Source: Aestuariivirga sp. (GTDB taxonomy: Bacteria; Pseudomonadota; Alphaproteobacteria; Rhizobiales; Aestuariivirgaceae). From it: a DNA stretch of 64,000 nucleotides. The notes under the pieces were generated by a model. It saw nothing but the letters and a program-made list of their open reading frames with translations. It searched no databases and was not told the DNA's origin. Of the stretch, positions 50,455 through 59,438 are shown piece after piece. The stretch lies in assembly GCF_020252395.1 (NCBI RefSeq), contig NZ_JADCDB010000002.1, forward strand, positions 291,927 to 355,926, read 5' to 3'. The number at the start of each line of letters is the position of its first letter. Within the stretch, counting starts at the first letter, position 1. Made by a program: the position numbers and the translations under genes.

Positions 50455-51180
50455 ATGATGCGCGCACTCGTCTTCCAGCACATGGATCATGATCATCCGG
50501 GCCGTTTCGTCGATTTCTTCGCGGCCGACGGCATTGTGCCGGAGCCGGTGCGCCTGTTCGAGGGCCAGGAGATTCCGCCGCTCGCGCCCTATGACGTCCT
50601 CTTCGTGCTCGGCGGCGCGCAGGATACCTGGCAGGAGGACCAGTTCCCCTGGCTCGCCGCCGAAAAGCAGGCGATCCGCGAATGGGTGGCCGAACGCGCG
50701 AAGCCTTACTTCGGTGTCTGCCTCGGCCACCAGCTGCTGGCGGCAGCGCTCGGCGGCGAGGTGGCGCTGGCGGAGGAGGGCGAGGTTGGCGTTTTCGATG
50801 TGACGCTCACCGCGGAAGCGGCGTCACACCGGCTCATGCAGGGGCTGGAGCCGAGCCATAAGGTCATGCAGTGGCATATGGCGGAGGTGAAGCGCGTGCC
50901 GGAGCAGGCGCGCGTGCTGGCCTCCTCGGCCCGCACACGCGTGCAGGCGCTGGCCGTTGGCGAGCATGCCATGAGCACGCAGTTCCATTGCGAATTCTCG
51001 CCCCAGACCGTGGCCTCGTGGTCGTCGCTGCCAAGCTATGTCGCCAATCTCGAAAAGCACCGCGGCGCCGGCGCCTATCCCCGGCTGGTGCGCGAGGCCT
51101 TTCCGCTCATGCCCCAGATGGAGCGCATGACCAGGCGCATGTACGATAATCTCGCGCTCGCCTCGGGCCTGCGGAAGTAA
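50455..51180 (+). CDS. Type 1 glutamine amidotransferase
   Basis: This 241-residue class I GATase has the nucleophile elbow in FGVCLGHQLLAAALGGEVAL (catalytic Cys), and the His-Glu pair in TQFHCEFSPQTV. The opening LVFQHMDHDHPGRFVDFFAADG and DVLFVLGGAQDTWQEDQFPWLAAEKQAIREWV are typical of stand-alone GMP-synthase-like amidotransferases. The acceptor substrate is unknown. Two adjacent ATG codons are candidate starts. The stop is adjacent to the convergent prmB stop. Confidence 0.9.
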   Translation: MMRALVFQHMDHDHPGRFVDFFAADGIVPEPVRLFEGQEIPPLAPYDVLFVLGGAQDTWQEDQFPWLAAEKQAIREWVAERAKPYFGVCLGHQLLAAALGGEVALAEEGEVGVFDVTLTAEAASHRLMQGLEPSHKVMQWHMAEVKRVPEQARVLASSARTRVQALAVGEHAMSTQFHCEFSPQTVASWSSLPSYVANLEKHRGAGAYPRLVREAFPLMPQMERMTRRMYDNLALASGLRK

Positions 51181-52116
51181 TCAGAGCGCAGCTTCCAGCA
51201 GTTGCTCGCGGGTGATCCAGAATACCTCGCCCTCGGACTCCTCGGTGTCGAGCCACAGGAAGTCGAGCTGCGGATAGTTGTCCACCAGCCGCTCGCGCCC
51301 GGTGCCGATCTCGCACAGCAAACCGCCGCCCGGGTTCAGATGATCCGCGGCCTCGCCAAGGATGCGGCGCACGATGTCAAGCCCGTCCTCGCCACCCAGA
51401 TGCGCCATCACCGGCTCATGCCCATATTCCGGCGGAAAGGCCGCAACCTCGCCCCCCGCCACGTAGGGCGGATTGGCGATGATGATGTCATAGCTGCGGC
51501 CCTCGACCGCGTCGAACAGGTCCCCTTGCAGCAGGCTGACGCGGTCCGCAACGTCATGCTCGTCGATATTGATGCGCGCCACCTCCAGCGCATCGGCAGA
51601 GAGGTCAGCCGCATCCACCTCCGCATCGCGGAAGATGCCCGCGGCGAGGATGGCGAGGCAGCCGGAGCCCGTGCACAGGTCAAGAACGCTGGTGACGGCC
51701 GCGGCGTCCTCGATCAGAGACGCCTCGCCGCCGCCGAAGACACCGGAGAACATCAGCTCGCCGATATAGGAACGCGGCACGATCACCCTTTCGTCCACAT
51801 AAAAGGGCACGCCCTGAATATAGGCGCGCTTCACGAGATAGGCCGCGGGCAAGCGCGTATCGATCCGTGCACGGATGAGGGCGGCCAGCTTCTGCTTCTC
51901 GGCCTCCAGCAGGCGCGCGTCGAGCCAAGGGTTGATGTCGTCGACAGGCAGGTGCAACGCCTCAAGGATCAGGAAGGCCGCTTCATTGGTAGCGGAAGTG
52001 GTGCCATGGCCATGCACCAGCTTGGCCGCGCGGAATTCGGACAGCGCCCAGCGCAGGAAGTCACGGACGGTCGAAAGCTGGCTGGCCGCGGCGCCGGCGG
52101 TTTGCTGTTCGGGCAT
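51181..52116 (-). CDS. prmB: Ribosomal protein L3 glutamine N5-methyltransferase
   Basis: This 311-residue SAM methyltransferase is of the PrmB/HemK type. Features are RLPAAYLVKRAYIQGVPFYVDERVIVPRSYIGEL, the SAM loop VLDLCTGSGCLAILAAGIF, and the catalytic NPPY in YDIIIANPPYVAGGEVAAFPPEYGHEP. PRSYI with the preceding domain separates PrmB from PrmC. The N-terminal extension LRWALSEFRAAKLVHGHGTTSATNEAAFLI is also PrmB-like. It is separated from the MFS genes by about 90 bases. Confidence 0.94.
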   Translation of the reverse strand: MPEQQTAGAAASQLSTVRDFLRWALSEFRAAKLVHGHGTTSATNEAAFLILEALHLPVDDINPWLDARLLEAEKQKLAALIRARIDTRLPAAYLVKRAYIQGVPFYVDERVIVPRSYIGELMFSGVFGGGEASLIEDAAAVTSVLDLCTGSGCLAILAAGIFRDAEVDAADLSADALEVARINIDEHDVADRVSLLQGDLFDAVEGRSYDIIIANPPYVAGGEVAAFPPEYGHEPVMAHLGGEDGLDIVRRILGEAADHLNPGGGLLCEIGTGRERLVDNYPQLDFLWLDTEESEGEVFWITREQLLEAAL

Positions 52117-52205
52117 GGCTTAGGTCCCCGTAGCGAAGAGGGCTTGAATCACGGAAGGCCAACAATCGACGCCCCGCCACGGAAAGTCCAGACCGGCGGC
52201 TGCGC

Positions 52206-53354
52206 TCAGCGGGCAGGACGCCGCTCCCCCGTGGCGCCGACGGTCGCCGAGATGACAAACACCATGAACACCGCCGCCATGGTGAAGGGCAGCCCGTCCG
52301 GTCCGAAGCCCGCAATGGACCAGCCGGCCACCAGCGAGCCTGCCAGCGCGCCAAGACCCCACATCGTCGAGAAGGAGGCCGTGCCGGTGACCAGTTCATG
52401 GCCGGAGAAGCGCTCGCCCAGTTCCGCCAGCGCCACCGTGTAGATGCCAGCCGCCGCCGCCCCCATCACGGTCAGCACCGGCCACAGCATCCATGTGCCG
52501 AAGACGAAAGGCACCAGGAAGGAGCTCGTCCCACTCAACACGCCGCAGCCCACCATCACCCAGCGTTTGTTGAAGTGATCGGCGCACCAGCCGATGGGAA
52601 ATTGCAGCACGGTGTTGCCCAGCACGAAGGCGGTGAGGGCCAAGGCAGCCATGTCCTGGTCGAAACCCTTCTTGACCGCATAGACCGGCAGGAAGCTGAG
52701 GTTGGCGGCATCGAGGATGGCGAACATGCCGACCGCGAAGAGCAGGATCGGCGCCTTCCTGGCGAAGGCGATGACGGAGAGGGGCGTCTCGTCCTCGCTG
52801 TCCACCTCTTCGTCCTTGACGAAGAAGATGGGGATGATGGCGAAAAGCAGCACCGCCGCGCCTACGAGAAAGGGCAGCGCCCCTTCCGTTCCGGTGAGGC
52901 CGATGATCGCCGGGCCGCCGCCGAAGCTCAAGGCGAGAATCGAGGTGTAAAGCGCGAGGATGCGCGAGCGCCACGCACCCTCCGAGAACTTGACGATCCA
53001 GGCTTCGCTGATGGCGAAGAGGATCGACACGAAGAAGCCCTGAAGGACGCGGAAACCGAACCACCACCAGAATATGGGGAAGAAGGGATAGGAGACGATC
53101 ACCGCCGCCGTCAGCAGCCCCGCGCCGATCACGGCTTTTTTGGCCCCGAAGCGCTTCACCACATAGGGAATGACGAAGACCGAGAGCACAATGCCGGCGG
53201 GGTGCATGGCGGCGTTGTAGCCGATCCATTGCGAAGGGATGCCGCGGCTCTCCATGATGAGCGAGAGCAGCGGGAACATCAGCCCGAAGGTGAAGCCAAA
53301 CACGGTGATGGCGGCTATGGCTGCCAGCAGGTTGATAAAACGCTGCCTATCCAC
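52206..53354 (-). CDS. MFS transporter (YcaD-like), downstream copy
   Basis: This 382-residue protein has about 12 membrane helices. Typical stretches are IAAITVFGFTFGLMFPLLSLIMESRGIPSQWIGYNAAMHPAGIVLSVFVIPYVVKRFG and VLGNTVLQFPIGWCADHFNKRWVMVGCG. The shape is that of the major-facilitator YcaD/sugar-phosphate-like group. It is similar in layout to the preceding transporter, and their genes overlap by 8 bases. No substrate can be inferred. Confidence 0.88.
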   Translation of the reverse strand: MDRQRFINLLAAIAAITVFGFTFGLMFPLLSLIMESRGIPSQWIGYNAAMHPAGIVLSVFVIPYVVKRFGAKKAVIGAGLLTAAVIVSYPFFPIFWWWFGFRVLQGFFVSILFAISEAWIVKFSEGAWRSRILALYTSILALSFGGGPAIIGLTGTEGALPFLVGAAVLLFAIIPIFFVKDEEVDSEDETPLSVIAFARKAPILLFAVGMFAILDAANLSFLPVYAVKKGFDQDMAALALTAFVLGNTVLQFPIGWCADHFNKRWVMVGCGVLSGTSSFLVPFVFGTWMLWPVLTVMGAAAAGIYTVALAELGERFSGHELVTGTASFSTMWGLGALAGSLVAGWSIAGFGPDGLPFTMAAVFMVFVISATVGATGERRPAR

Positions 53355-54513
53355 GTGGCGCTCTCCGCACCAGCTTGCCGCCCGTTACGACGAGACCCGC
53401 CAGCAGCAGCACATAGAAGAAGGCAAGGGTCAGCGGCATGGCGTGGATGCCGAAGAGGTCGATGGCAGCACCCGCCACCGGCGGTCCGATGAGGCCCCCC
53501 ACGCCCCACATGGTGGCGACCGCCGCGGTCCCCGCCATCAGGTCCGGACCCTTGAATGTGTCGCCCATGGTTGCGAGGCCCACGACGTAAGTCGCGAAGG
53601 CCATGGGGGCGAGCACCATCATGACCGGCCACACCGACCAGTGCCCGATGACGGCGAGCAGGCTCAGCGACAGGACCACGGTCAGCATCGCGGAGAGATA
53701 CATCACCGCCTTGCGCGACCAGTGGTCGGCAAGCCAGCCCAGCGGATAGGATAGCAGCACGTTACCGATGATGCCGATGCCCAGAACACGGCTGGCCACC
53801 GCAAGGTCGAGTCCGTTCCGGATACCATAAATGGTGAAGAAGGCGATGAGCACATTGTCGAACAGCGTTGCCGCGCCAATCGCATAGAGCAGCATGGGCG
53901 CGCGGCGCACGAAGCCAAAGAAGCTGCTGCTGCCCGCGTGCCTCTGGAACTGCTCGTCCGACACCTTGACGAAGGCGAGCGGCAGGATGGCGAGGAGGAT
54001 GCAGACGATGCCAATGCCCCAGGGCAGGAAGCCTTGAATGCCTGTCCACGGCAGGATCAGCGGCCCGGTGGCGAAGGTGACGGAGAGCAGCGAGGTGTAG
54101 ATGCCCATGACCCGCCCTCGATTTTCGCTGGTCGCGGCTGAGAGGATCCACGCCTCGCTCACCACGAAGAGGGCACCCGTCGACAGCCCGAAGAAGAAGC
54201 GCAGCGGGAACCACATCCAGACAGGAAGCGAACTGATGGCCGCAAGGCTGACGACCAGCACGCCGATGATGACCAGCACGCTGCGCTTGGTGCCGGCACG
54301 GGCGATGATGCGCGGCAGGAAGGGCCCGGCCATCAGGATGCCGATCGGACCCATGGCGGAGTTGAGGCCGATGGCCCATGCGGGCCAGCCGCGTTCGTTC
54401 ATCAGCAGCGGGATCAGCTGCAGTGTCAGGCCGAAGGCAATGTCGCACGCGCCCACCGTTGCCAGGGCGGCTATGATGATCCCGGTGCGCGATGAGCTCT
54501 CGGCTGTTGGCAT
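53347..54513 (-). CDS. MFS transporter (YcaD-like), upstream copy
   Basis: This 388-residue protein with about 12 helices is a probable paralogue of the next gene. The same motifs appear at the same spots: FGLTLQLIPLLMNERGWPAWAIGLNSAMGPIGILMAGPFLPRIIARAG and IIGNVLLSYPLGWLADHWSRKAVM. The two genes overlap by 8 bases, so the products could work together as a pair, or result from a simple duplication. The substrate is unknown. Confidence 0.88.
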   Translation of the reverse strand: MPTAESSSRTGIIIAALATVGACDIAFGLTLQLIPLLMNERGWPAWAIGLNSAMGPIGILMAGPFLPRIIARAGTKRSVLVIIGVLVVSLAAISSLPVWMWFPLRFFFGLSTGALFVVSEAWILSAATSENRGRVMGIYTSLLSVTFATGPLILPWTGIQGFLPWGIGIVCILLAILPLAFVKVSDEQFQRHAGSSSFFGFVRRAPMLLYAIGAATLFDNVLIAFFTIYGIRNGLDLAVASRVLGIGIIGNVLLSYPLGWLADHWSRKAVMYLSAMLTVVLSLSLLAVIGHWSVWPVMMVLAPMAFATYVVGLATMGDTFKGPDLMAGTAAVATMWGVGGLIGPPVAGAAIDLFGIHAMPLTLAFFYVLLLAGLVVTGGKLVRRAPRG

Positions 54514-54618
54514 GGTCTCTGGGGTTATTTGAACTATTGTTCAACAAGCTCTAGAGGGCCGCTCCTCGCCGGGCAAGGCGGTTGCGCGGCGATTGAGGCG
54601 CAGCTATGCACTGCCGCC

Positions 54619-55257
54619 ATGACACAGTTGAAAGCCTTCGTCATCCCGGTCACTCCGTTCCAGCAGAACTGCTCGCTCGTTTATGACGAGGCGAAGAAGG
54701 TGGGCGCCATCGTCGATCCTGGCGGCGACGTTCCGGTGATCCTCGATGCCATCAGTCAGTCGGGCGTCAGGATAGAGAAGATTCTGCTCACCCATGGCCA
54801 CATCGACCATGCGGGCGGCGCGGCGGAGTTGGCGGAGACGCTCGGAGTTCCCATCGAGGGCCCGCACGAGGAGGATACGTTCCTGCTCGACGACCTCGCC
54901 GCGACAGGCGCGAAGTATGGGTTCGAAGCCCGCCCGGTCAAGCCGGACCGCTGGCTGAAGGACGGTGACACCGTCACCGTGGGCGACCTTGAATTCAAGA
55001 TTTACGAAGCACCAGGGCACACGCCGGGGTCTGTCGTGTTCTTCAACGACGCGAACCGCTTCGCGCTGGTGGGCGACGTGCTGTTCCAGGGCTCCGTGGG
55101 CCGTACCGATTTTCCGCGGGGCGACCATGCGACTCTGATCCGCTCGATCAAGGACAAGCTCTATCCGCTGGGCGATGACGTGGTCTGCCTGCCGGGCCAT
55201 GGCCAGCTCTGCCAGATCGGGCAGGAGCGCGAGACCAACCCGTTCCTGAACGAGTAG
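54619..55257 (+). CDS. MBL-fold metallo-hydrolase (YcbL / glyoxalase II-like)
   Basis: The start chosen (MTQLKAFVIPVTPFQQNCSLVYDE) gives 212 residues. The metal ligands are in LLTHGHIDHAGGAAEL (HxHxDH), GHTPGSVVFF, VGDVLFQGSVGRTDFP and LPGHG. Length and motifs match the short YcbL-type glyoxalase II family. It may hydrolyse S-lactoylglutathione or a related thioester. An upstream frame of 30 further codons has no support. Confidence 0.9.
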   Translation: MTQLKAFVIPVTPFQQNCSLVYDEAKKVGAIVDPGGDVPVILDAISQSGVRIEKILLTHGHIDHAGGAAELAETLGVPIEGPHEEDTFLLDDLAATGAKYGFEARPVKPDRWLKDGDTVTVGDLEFKIYEAPGHTPGSVVFFNDANRFALVGDVLFQGSVGRTDFPRGDHATLIRSIKDKLYPLGDDVVCLPGHGQLCQIGQERETNPFLNE

Positions 55258-55266
55258 GAAAGACCC

Positions 55267-55674
55267 TTACGTCTTCATCTCGACGAGGCGCGAGTTGGAG
55301 GCGAAGAAGGCGTCACCGGTGTTCTTGAACATGCCGCACTCCTGAGCACCCTTGCCCCAGGTCTCGCAAAACTGCGTGCCGTTGGCTGTCCACTTGCCCA
55401 CACCGCCGCCCTTCGCGTCATCCTGGAAGCTGAAGGTGCCGTCGGCGTTGTAGGTGACGAAGCCGTTACCGTCCGGCCGCGTGTACTGGAATGTCTTGCC
55501 GGTGATGGCCGTCTTGATCTGGTCCGCCGTGAAGTTGGTGATCGGAACCGGGGTTTTCGCCGTGGTGGCGGACTGGCCGTCATTGGTGATGCGCACGCCC
55601 TTGGGGCCGGCGCAGGCGGCGAGCGGCAGGGCCAGCGCGGCGGCGGCGAGGATGTGGAGCAGGTGTCTCTTCAA
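55267..55674 (-). CDS. DUF995-like lipoprotein, first copy (135 aa)
   Basis: The signal sequence ends in the lipobox L-A-A-C (LALPLAACAGPKGV). The mature part (FTADQIKTAITGKTFQYTRPDGNGFVTYNADGTFSFQDDAKGGGVGKWTANGTQFCETWGKGAQEC) is a small beta-rich domain that I associate with DUF995-like lipoproteins. A related lipoprotein is encoded at 57223-57639, with the same L-x-G-[KR]-x ... Y-x-x-D-G ... G-K-W ... C-E pattern. The function is not known to me. Confidence 0.75.
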   Translation of the reverse strand: MKRHLLHILAAAALALPLAACAGPKGVRITNDGQSATTAKTPVPITNFTADQIKTAITGKTFQYTRPDGNGFVTYNADGTFSFQDDAKGGGVGKWTANGTQFCETWGKGAQECGMFKNTGDAFFASNSRLVEMKT

Positions 55675-55727
55675 GATCGGTCAGTCCTTGGACGGTTGGC
55701 CGCATGTGCCACAGGCGGCAGGAGCCA

Positions 55728-56426
55728 TCAAGTCATTTGGGCGATGAGGCCGGGAAGTGCATCCAGTGCGGCGATGCGGCGGTAGCGCGGCTCATGCTCC
55801 GGGGCCTCCTCGTGCTCCAGCACCCAGGTCAGGTCATGCGGCACGTAGACGCCCCAGCTTCCGGCGCGGATCGCGGGCACGACATCGGATTTGAGCGAAT
55901 TGCCCACCATCATGGCGCGCTGCGGCCCGTCGCCATGGCGGGTGAAGATGCGCTCATAGGTCTCCGCCGTCTTTTCGCTGACGATCTCGACGGCGGAGAA
56001 ATAGTCGCCGAGCCCCGACTGCGCCAGCTTGCGCTCCTGGTCGAACAGGTCGCCCTTGGTGATGAGCAGGATGCGGTACTGCCCCGCCAGCTCATCGAGT
56101 GTGTCCTTGACGTGGGGAAGCGTCTCCACCGGGTTCTGCAGCATCTGGCGGCCGAAGCTCAGGATCTCGGCGATGACGGAGGCGGAGACCTGGCCATTGG
56201 TCACCTCCACCGCCGTCTCGATCATCGAGAGCGTGAAGCCCTTCACGCCGAAGCCATAGAAGCGCAGGTTGCGGCGCTCGGCCTCCAGGAGCTTCGCCGC
56301 GATCACCTCATGCGCGCCATGTCCGGAGAGGAGTTCGGCGAAGCGCTGCTCGGTCAAGCGGAAAAAAGTCTCATTCTGCCACAGCGTGTCGTCGGCATCG
56401 AAGGCGATGGTGCTGAGGCCCGCCAT
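55728..56426 (-). CDS. HAD-superfamily hydrolase
   Basis: This 232-residue phosphatase-like enzyme has motif I IAFDADDTLWQNE (two catalytic Asp), motif II ILLITKGDL, motif III Lys in IVSEKTAETYERIF and motif IV MMVGNSLKSDVVPAIRAGSWGVYVPH. The helical cap at residues 20-95 fits the phosphoglycolate-phosphatase-like subgroup, sometimes named YfnB-like. The substrate is unknown. It is encoded next to the L,D-transpeptidase gene on the same strand. Confidence 0.9.
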   Translation of the reverse strand: MAGLSTIAFDADDTLWQNETFFRLTEQRFAELLSGHGAHEVIAAKLLEAERRNLRFYGFGVKGFTLSMIETAVEVTNGQVSASVIAEILSFGRQMLQNPVETLPHVKDTLDELAGQYRILLITKGDLFDQERKLAQSGLGDYFSAVEIVSEKTAETYERIFTRHGDGPQRAMMVGNSLKSDVVPAIRAGSWGVYVPHDLTWVLEHEEAPEHEPRYRRIAALDALPGLIAQMT

Positions 56427-56429
56427 GGC

Positions 56430-57122
56430 TCAGGCCCCCCGCGACGGGCGCACGGTGACCGGCGTGCCGACGATCACCTGGTCGTAGAGCTCTGCGATAT
56501 CCTGGTTCAGCATGCGGATGCAGCCCGATGACATGGCCTTGCCGATCGACTGCGGCTCGTTGGTGCCATGGATGCGGTAAAGCGTATCCTGTCCGCCGGC
56601 ATAAAGGTAGAGGGCGCGGGCGCCCAGCGGATTGTCCGGGCCGCCGGGCTGACCGTTAACCCATTCGCGCGCACGCGGATCGCGTTCCACCATCTCGCGC
56701 GGCGGCACCCAGCGCGGCCAGCGCCGCTTCATGCCGATCTGGGCATAGCCTTCCCAGGCGAAGCCGGCGCGGCCCACGCCCACGCCATAACGCATTGCGG
56801 AGCCATAAGCGAGCACGTGGTAGAGGAAGCGGTTGTCGGGGTCGACGACCAGCGTTCCCGGCTCCTCCGGTCCGTCGAACGCGACCATCTGGCGGCGGAA
56901 CTTCTTCTTGATGCGGCGGTCGGGGATGATGGGAACGGGAAAGTCAATGGGGCTTTCGGCGGGCGGCAGCAGGTCGGGGTCGAACAGCTCGCCGCCCGCA
57001 TCCGGCCCCGCCTCCATGCCGCCGAAGGGGTCCGTTTCATTGCCATAGAACTGTGCGAAAGCAGTGCGGCCGCCAAAGCCAAGGGCAAGGCCGGAAATCA
57101 GCAGCAGGCGCCGCGAAACCAT
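56430..57122 (-). CDS. L,D-transpeptidase (YkuD domain)
   Basis: The start (MVSRRLLLISGLALGFGGRTAFAQ) gives a signal peptide and 230 residues. The YkuD domain at about residues 80-225 holds the active site IHGTNEPQSIGKAMSSGCIRMLNQDIAELYDQ (HGTN with S-S-G-C-I-R-M, catalytic Cys), followed by GTPVTV. These periplasmic enzymes form 3-3 peptidoglycan crosslinks or attach proteins to the wall. A longer frame of 28 further codons upstream is not supported. Confidence 0.93.
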   Translation of the reverse strand: MVSRRLLLISGLALGFGGRTAFAQFYGNETDPFGGMEAGPDAGGELFDPDLLPPAESPIDFPVPIIPDRRIKKKFRRQMVAFDGPEEPGTLVVDPDNRFLYHVLAYGSAMRYGVGVGRAGFAWEGYAQIGMKRRWPRWVPPREMVERDPRAREWVNGQPGGPDNPLGARALYLYAGGQDTLYRIHGTNEPQSIGKAMSSGCIRMLNQDIAELYDQVIVGTPVTVRPSRGA

Positions 57123-57222
57123 CAAATCAACCCCAAACATCAATCCGCTGTCGGCAAAGCCTATCGGGCCTGCGCGGGGCATCATCTTGGACAGGCTGTG
57201 GCCCAAATGTGGCGGCAGAGGC

Positions 57223-57639
57223 CTAGGAGGCGGGCGAGAAAACCGCCTTGCCGGCCTGATAGGTGTTGGGTGCCGTGCCGCGGGCGAAGGGATAGCAGCT
57301 CATCGGCACGCCGCCCGGCAGCCAAGGCGGAGAGGGATCGAAGCTCTCGCAGAGCTGGCCGTCCTTGGTCATCCATTTGCCCTTGGTTTTGCCCTTGCCG
57401 TCGACCTCGACCAGCGAAGAGCCGTCCTCGGCATAAAGCGTGGTGCCGGTGTTGTTGGGGCCCTGGAAGCGCCAGCTTCGGCCGGCCAGGGTGGTGCGGA
57501 TTTCGGCTGCGGTCATCACGGAAGGAACGTCCGTGGCGCTGGGCTTGCCCATGCCGGGAAAGCCCGCGCAGCCCGCCAGCGCCAGGGCCAGCAGCGCCAA
57601 TGCCGCCACTCCGCGTCGATCATTCACCCACAAGCGCAT
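57223..57639 (-). CDS. DUF995-like lipoprotein, second copy (138 aa)
   Basis: The start at MRLWVNDRRGVAALALLALALAGC gives a clear lipoprotein signal with lipobox L-A-G-C; a longer frame 22 codons upstream would spoil the signal. The mature part (MTAAEIRTTLAGRSWRFQGPNNTGTTLYAEDGSSLVEVDGKGKTKGKWMTKDGQLCESFDP) has the same architecture as the lipoprotein at 55267-55674. The two flank the HAD and L,D-transpeptidase genes on the same strand. Confidence 0.75.
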   Translation of the reverse strand: MRLWVNDRRGVAALALLALALAGCAGFPGMGKPSATDVPSVMTAAEIRTTLAGRSWRFQGPNNTGTTLYAEDGSSLVEVDGKGKTKGKWMTKDGQLCESFDPSPPWLPGGVPMSCYPFARGTAPNTYQAGKAVFSPAS

Positions 57640-57876
57640 CCGATGATCCCCACAATGGCCCCATTGGGTCTTAAATACACAATAACCACGCGCAAGCATA
57701 GGCACCGGCGCACTTGTTGCTACACCTTGAAAACGCGGCAGGATTTGGGCGGCAGGAGGTGGCTTCCGGCATGGGGGCTACCGGTGGATCCACCGGGAGT
57801 GCGGCGCGCGTCGCCCGCCACCCGCAGGCCTGCCCTCCACCCCTGTCCGGCTTGCAGGCTCGCGTGTAAACCCGTG

Positions 57877-58722
57877 TCACGCGCCCGTCGCGGCCGCCGC
57901 ATCCGGATCCCCGCCCCATTCGGTCCACGATCCGTCATAAAGAGCATGCTCGCGCGCACCCGTGAGGGTGAGGCCCAGTGAGAGGATGGCGGCGGTGATG
58001 CCTGAGCCGCAGGACGTGATGACGGGCCTGGCAAGGTCGATGCCGGCGGCCTTGAAGGTGGCGGCGATGTCCTCGCGGGACTTCAGCGTGCCGTCGGGGT
58101 TGAGGAGGCTCGCATAATGGACGTTCTTCGCGCCGGGCATGTGACCGGCGCGGACATGCGCGCGCGGCTCCACCTCCTCGCCGCGGAAGCGGGTGGCGGA
58201 GCGGGCATCGGCAACTTGCGCGGTGCCCGATTTCAGCGCCGCGGCGACGTCCCTCATGTCTTTCACCATGGAGCCCTTGAAGCGGGCGGTGAAGTGGCGC
58301 TCCTGGCAGGGAAGGGCCGGGCCGTCCTCGGTGGCGCGTTCCTCCGCCAGCCATTTCTTGAGGCCGCCGTCGAGGATGGCAACGTCGTCATGGCCGAAGA
58401 CCTTGAACATCCACCAGGCGCGCGCGGCGGAGAAGAGACCCACCGAGTCATAAGCGATGACGCGCTTGCCGTCGCCGATCCCCATCTTGCGCATGCGCGA
58501 GGAGAATTTCTCCGGGCTCGGCAGCATGTGGGGGAGGCTCGACGTGGTGTCGGAGAGTTCGTCGATGTCGAAGAACTGGGCGCCGGGGATATGCGCGTCG
58601 CGAAATTCCTTCCTGGCATCGCGGTTGGCCGTGGGCAGGTGCCAGGAGGCATCGATGATGGCGATGTCGGGGGAGCCGAGGTGATCCTCAAGCCACTGGG
58701 TTGAGACGATGTCGTTGCTCAT
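57877..58722 (-). CDS. sseA: 3-mercaptopyruvate sulfurtransferase
   Basis: This 281-residue protein has two rhodanese domains. The first has IAIIDASWHLPTANRDARKEFRDAHIPGAQFFDID. The second has VADARSATRFRGEEVEPRAHVRAGHMPGAKNVHY and the active-site loop SCGSGITAAILSLGL (Cys with G-S-G-x-T-A), which is the mercaptopyruvate-type signature. It transfers sulfur from 3-mercaptopyruvate. Its ATG overlaps the stop of the AlaX gene, forming the cysK-alaX-sseA unit. Confidence 0.93.
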   Translation of the reverse strand: MSNDIVSTQWLEDHLGSPDIAIIDASWHLPTANRDARKEFRDAHIPGAQFFDIDELSDTTSSLPHMLPSPEKFSSRMRKMGIGDGKRVIAYDSVGLFSAARAWWMFKVFGHDDVAILDGGLKKWLAEERATEDGPALPCQERHFTARFKGSMVKDMRDVAAALKSGTAQVADARSATRFRGEEVEPRAHVRAGHMPGAKNVHYASLLNPDGTLKSREDIAATFKAAGIDLARPVITSCGSGITAAILSLGLTLTGAREHALYDGSWTEWGGDPDAAAATGA

Positions 58723-59438
58723 TGGAAGGCCACCCTGATGCGGCGGTTGATCTTGCCCTTGTTCTCGATCTTGGCGACCACCACGGGGCCAATCGCGGCG
58801 GTGGAGGAGAGATGCGTGCCGCCGCAGGGCTGGAGGTCCACCTTGCCGTCGGTGCCGATCATGACGAGGCGGACAGACCCCGTGCCCATCGGCGGCTTCA
58901 CCGACATGGTGCGGATCAGATGCTGGTTCGCTGCCATCTCCTCATCCGTGATCCAGCGGAAGGAGACGGGATGGTCTTCGGTGATCAGGCGGTTGAGCGT
59001 GGCGGTGAGTTCGGCCTTGCCGGGGATCTGGCCTTCTGGGATGTCGAAGTCGATGCGACCGCCATCCTCGCCGATCGATCCGCCCGTCACGGGGAAGGGC
59101 ACCGAGGCGCAGAGCAGGTGCATCAACGTGTGGGCGCGCATGTTGCGGTAGCGGTTGGCCCAGTCGAGGATGAGCGTCACCCTGGAGCCGACGCCGGGGA
59201 GCGTCGTGCCTTCGGCGGGGACGTGGACGACGTCCTTCGCCTCGTCATAGACGGTGGTGGCGATGGTGACGGTGCCGCCGTCCCAGCGAAGCGTGCCCTT
59301 GTCGCCCGGCTGGCCGCCGGCGGTGGCGTAAAACACCGTGCGGTCCAGCAGGATGCCGCCCTTGCCGTTGATGCCGGTGACTGTCGCCTCGCAGTCCTTC
59401 AGATAGGCGTCGTCACGGAACAGCAGGGCCGCGGTCAA
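58719..59438 (-). CDS. AlaX-type alanyl-tRNA editing protein
   Basis: The start is a TTG overlapping the cysK stop (CTTGAC), with GAGGT 9 bases upstream; no ATG fits. The 239-residue protein has the editing-site motif RAHTLMHLLCASV (H-x3-H) and the zinc-binding CGGTHLSST (C-x3-H) near the end. These trans-editing proteins remove Ser or Gly wrongly attached to tRNA-Ala. The length fits AlaX-M/AlaX-L. Its link to sulfur genes suggests a role in handling misloaded Ser when cysteine metabolism changes, an inference from context. Confidence 0.9.
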   Translation of the reverse strand: MTAALLFRDDAYLKDCEATVTGINGKGGILLDRTVFYATAGGQPGDKGTLRWDGGTVTIATTVYDEAKDVVHVPAEGTTLPGVGSRVTLILDWANRYRNMRAHTLMHLLCASVPFPVTGGSIGEDGGRIDFDIPEGQIPGKAELTATLNRLITEDHPVSFRWITDEEMAANQHLIRTMSVKPPMGTGSVRLVMIGTDGKVDLQPCGGTHLSSTAAIGPVVVAKIENKGKINRRIRVAFQ

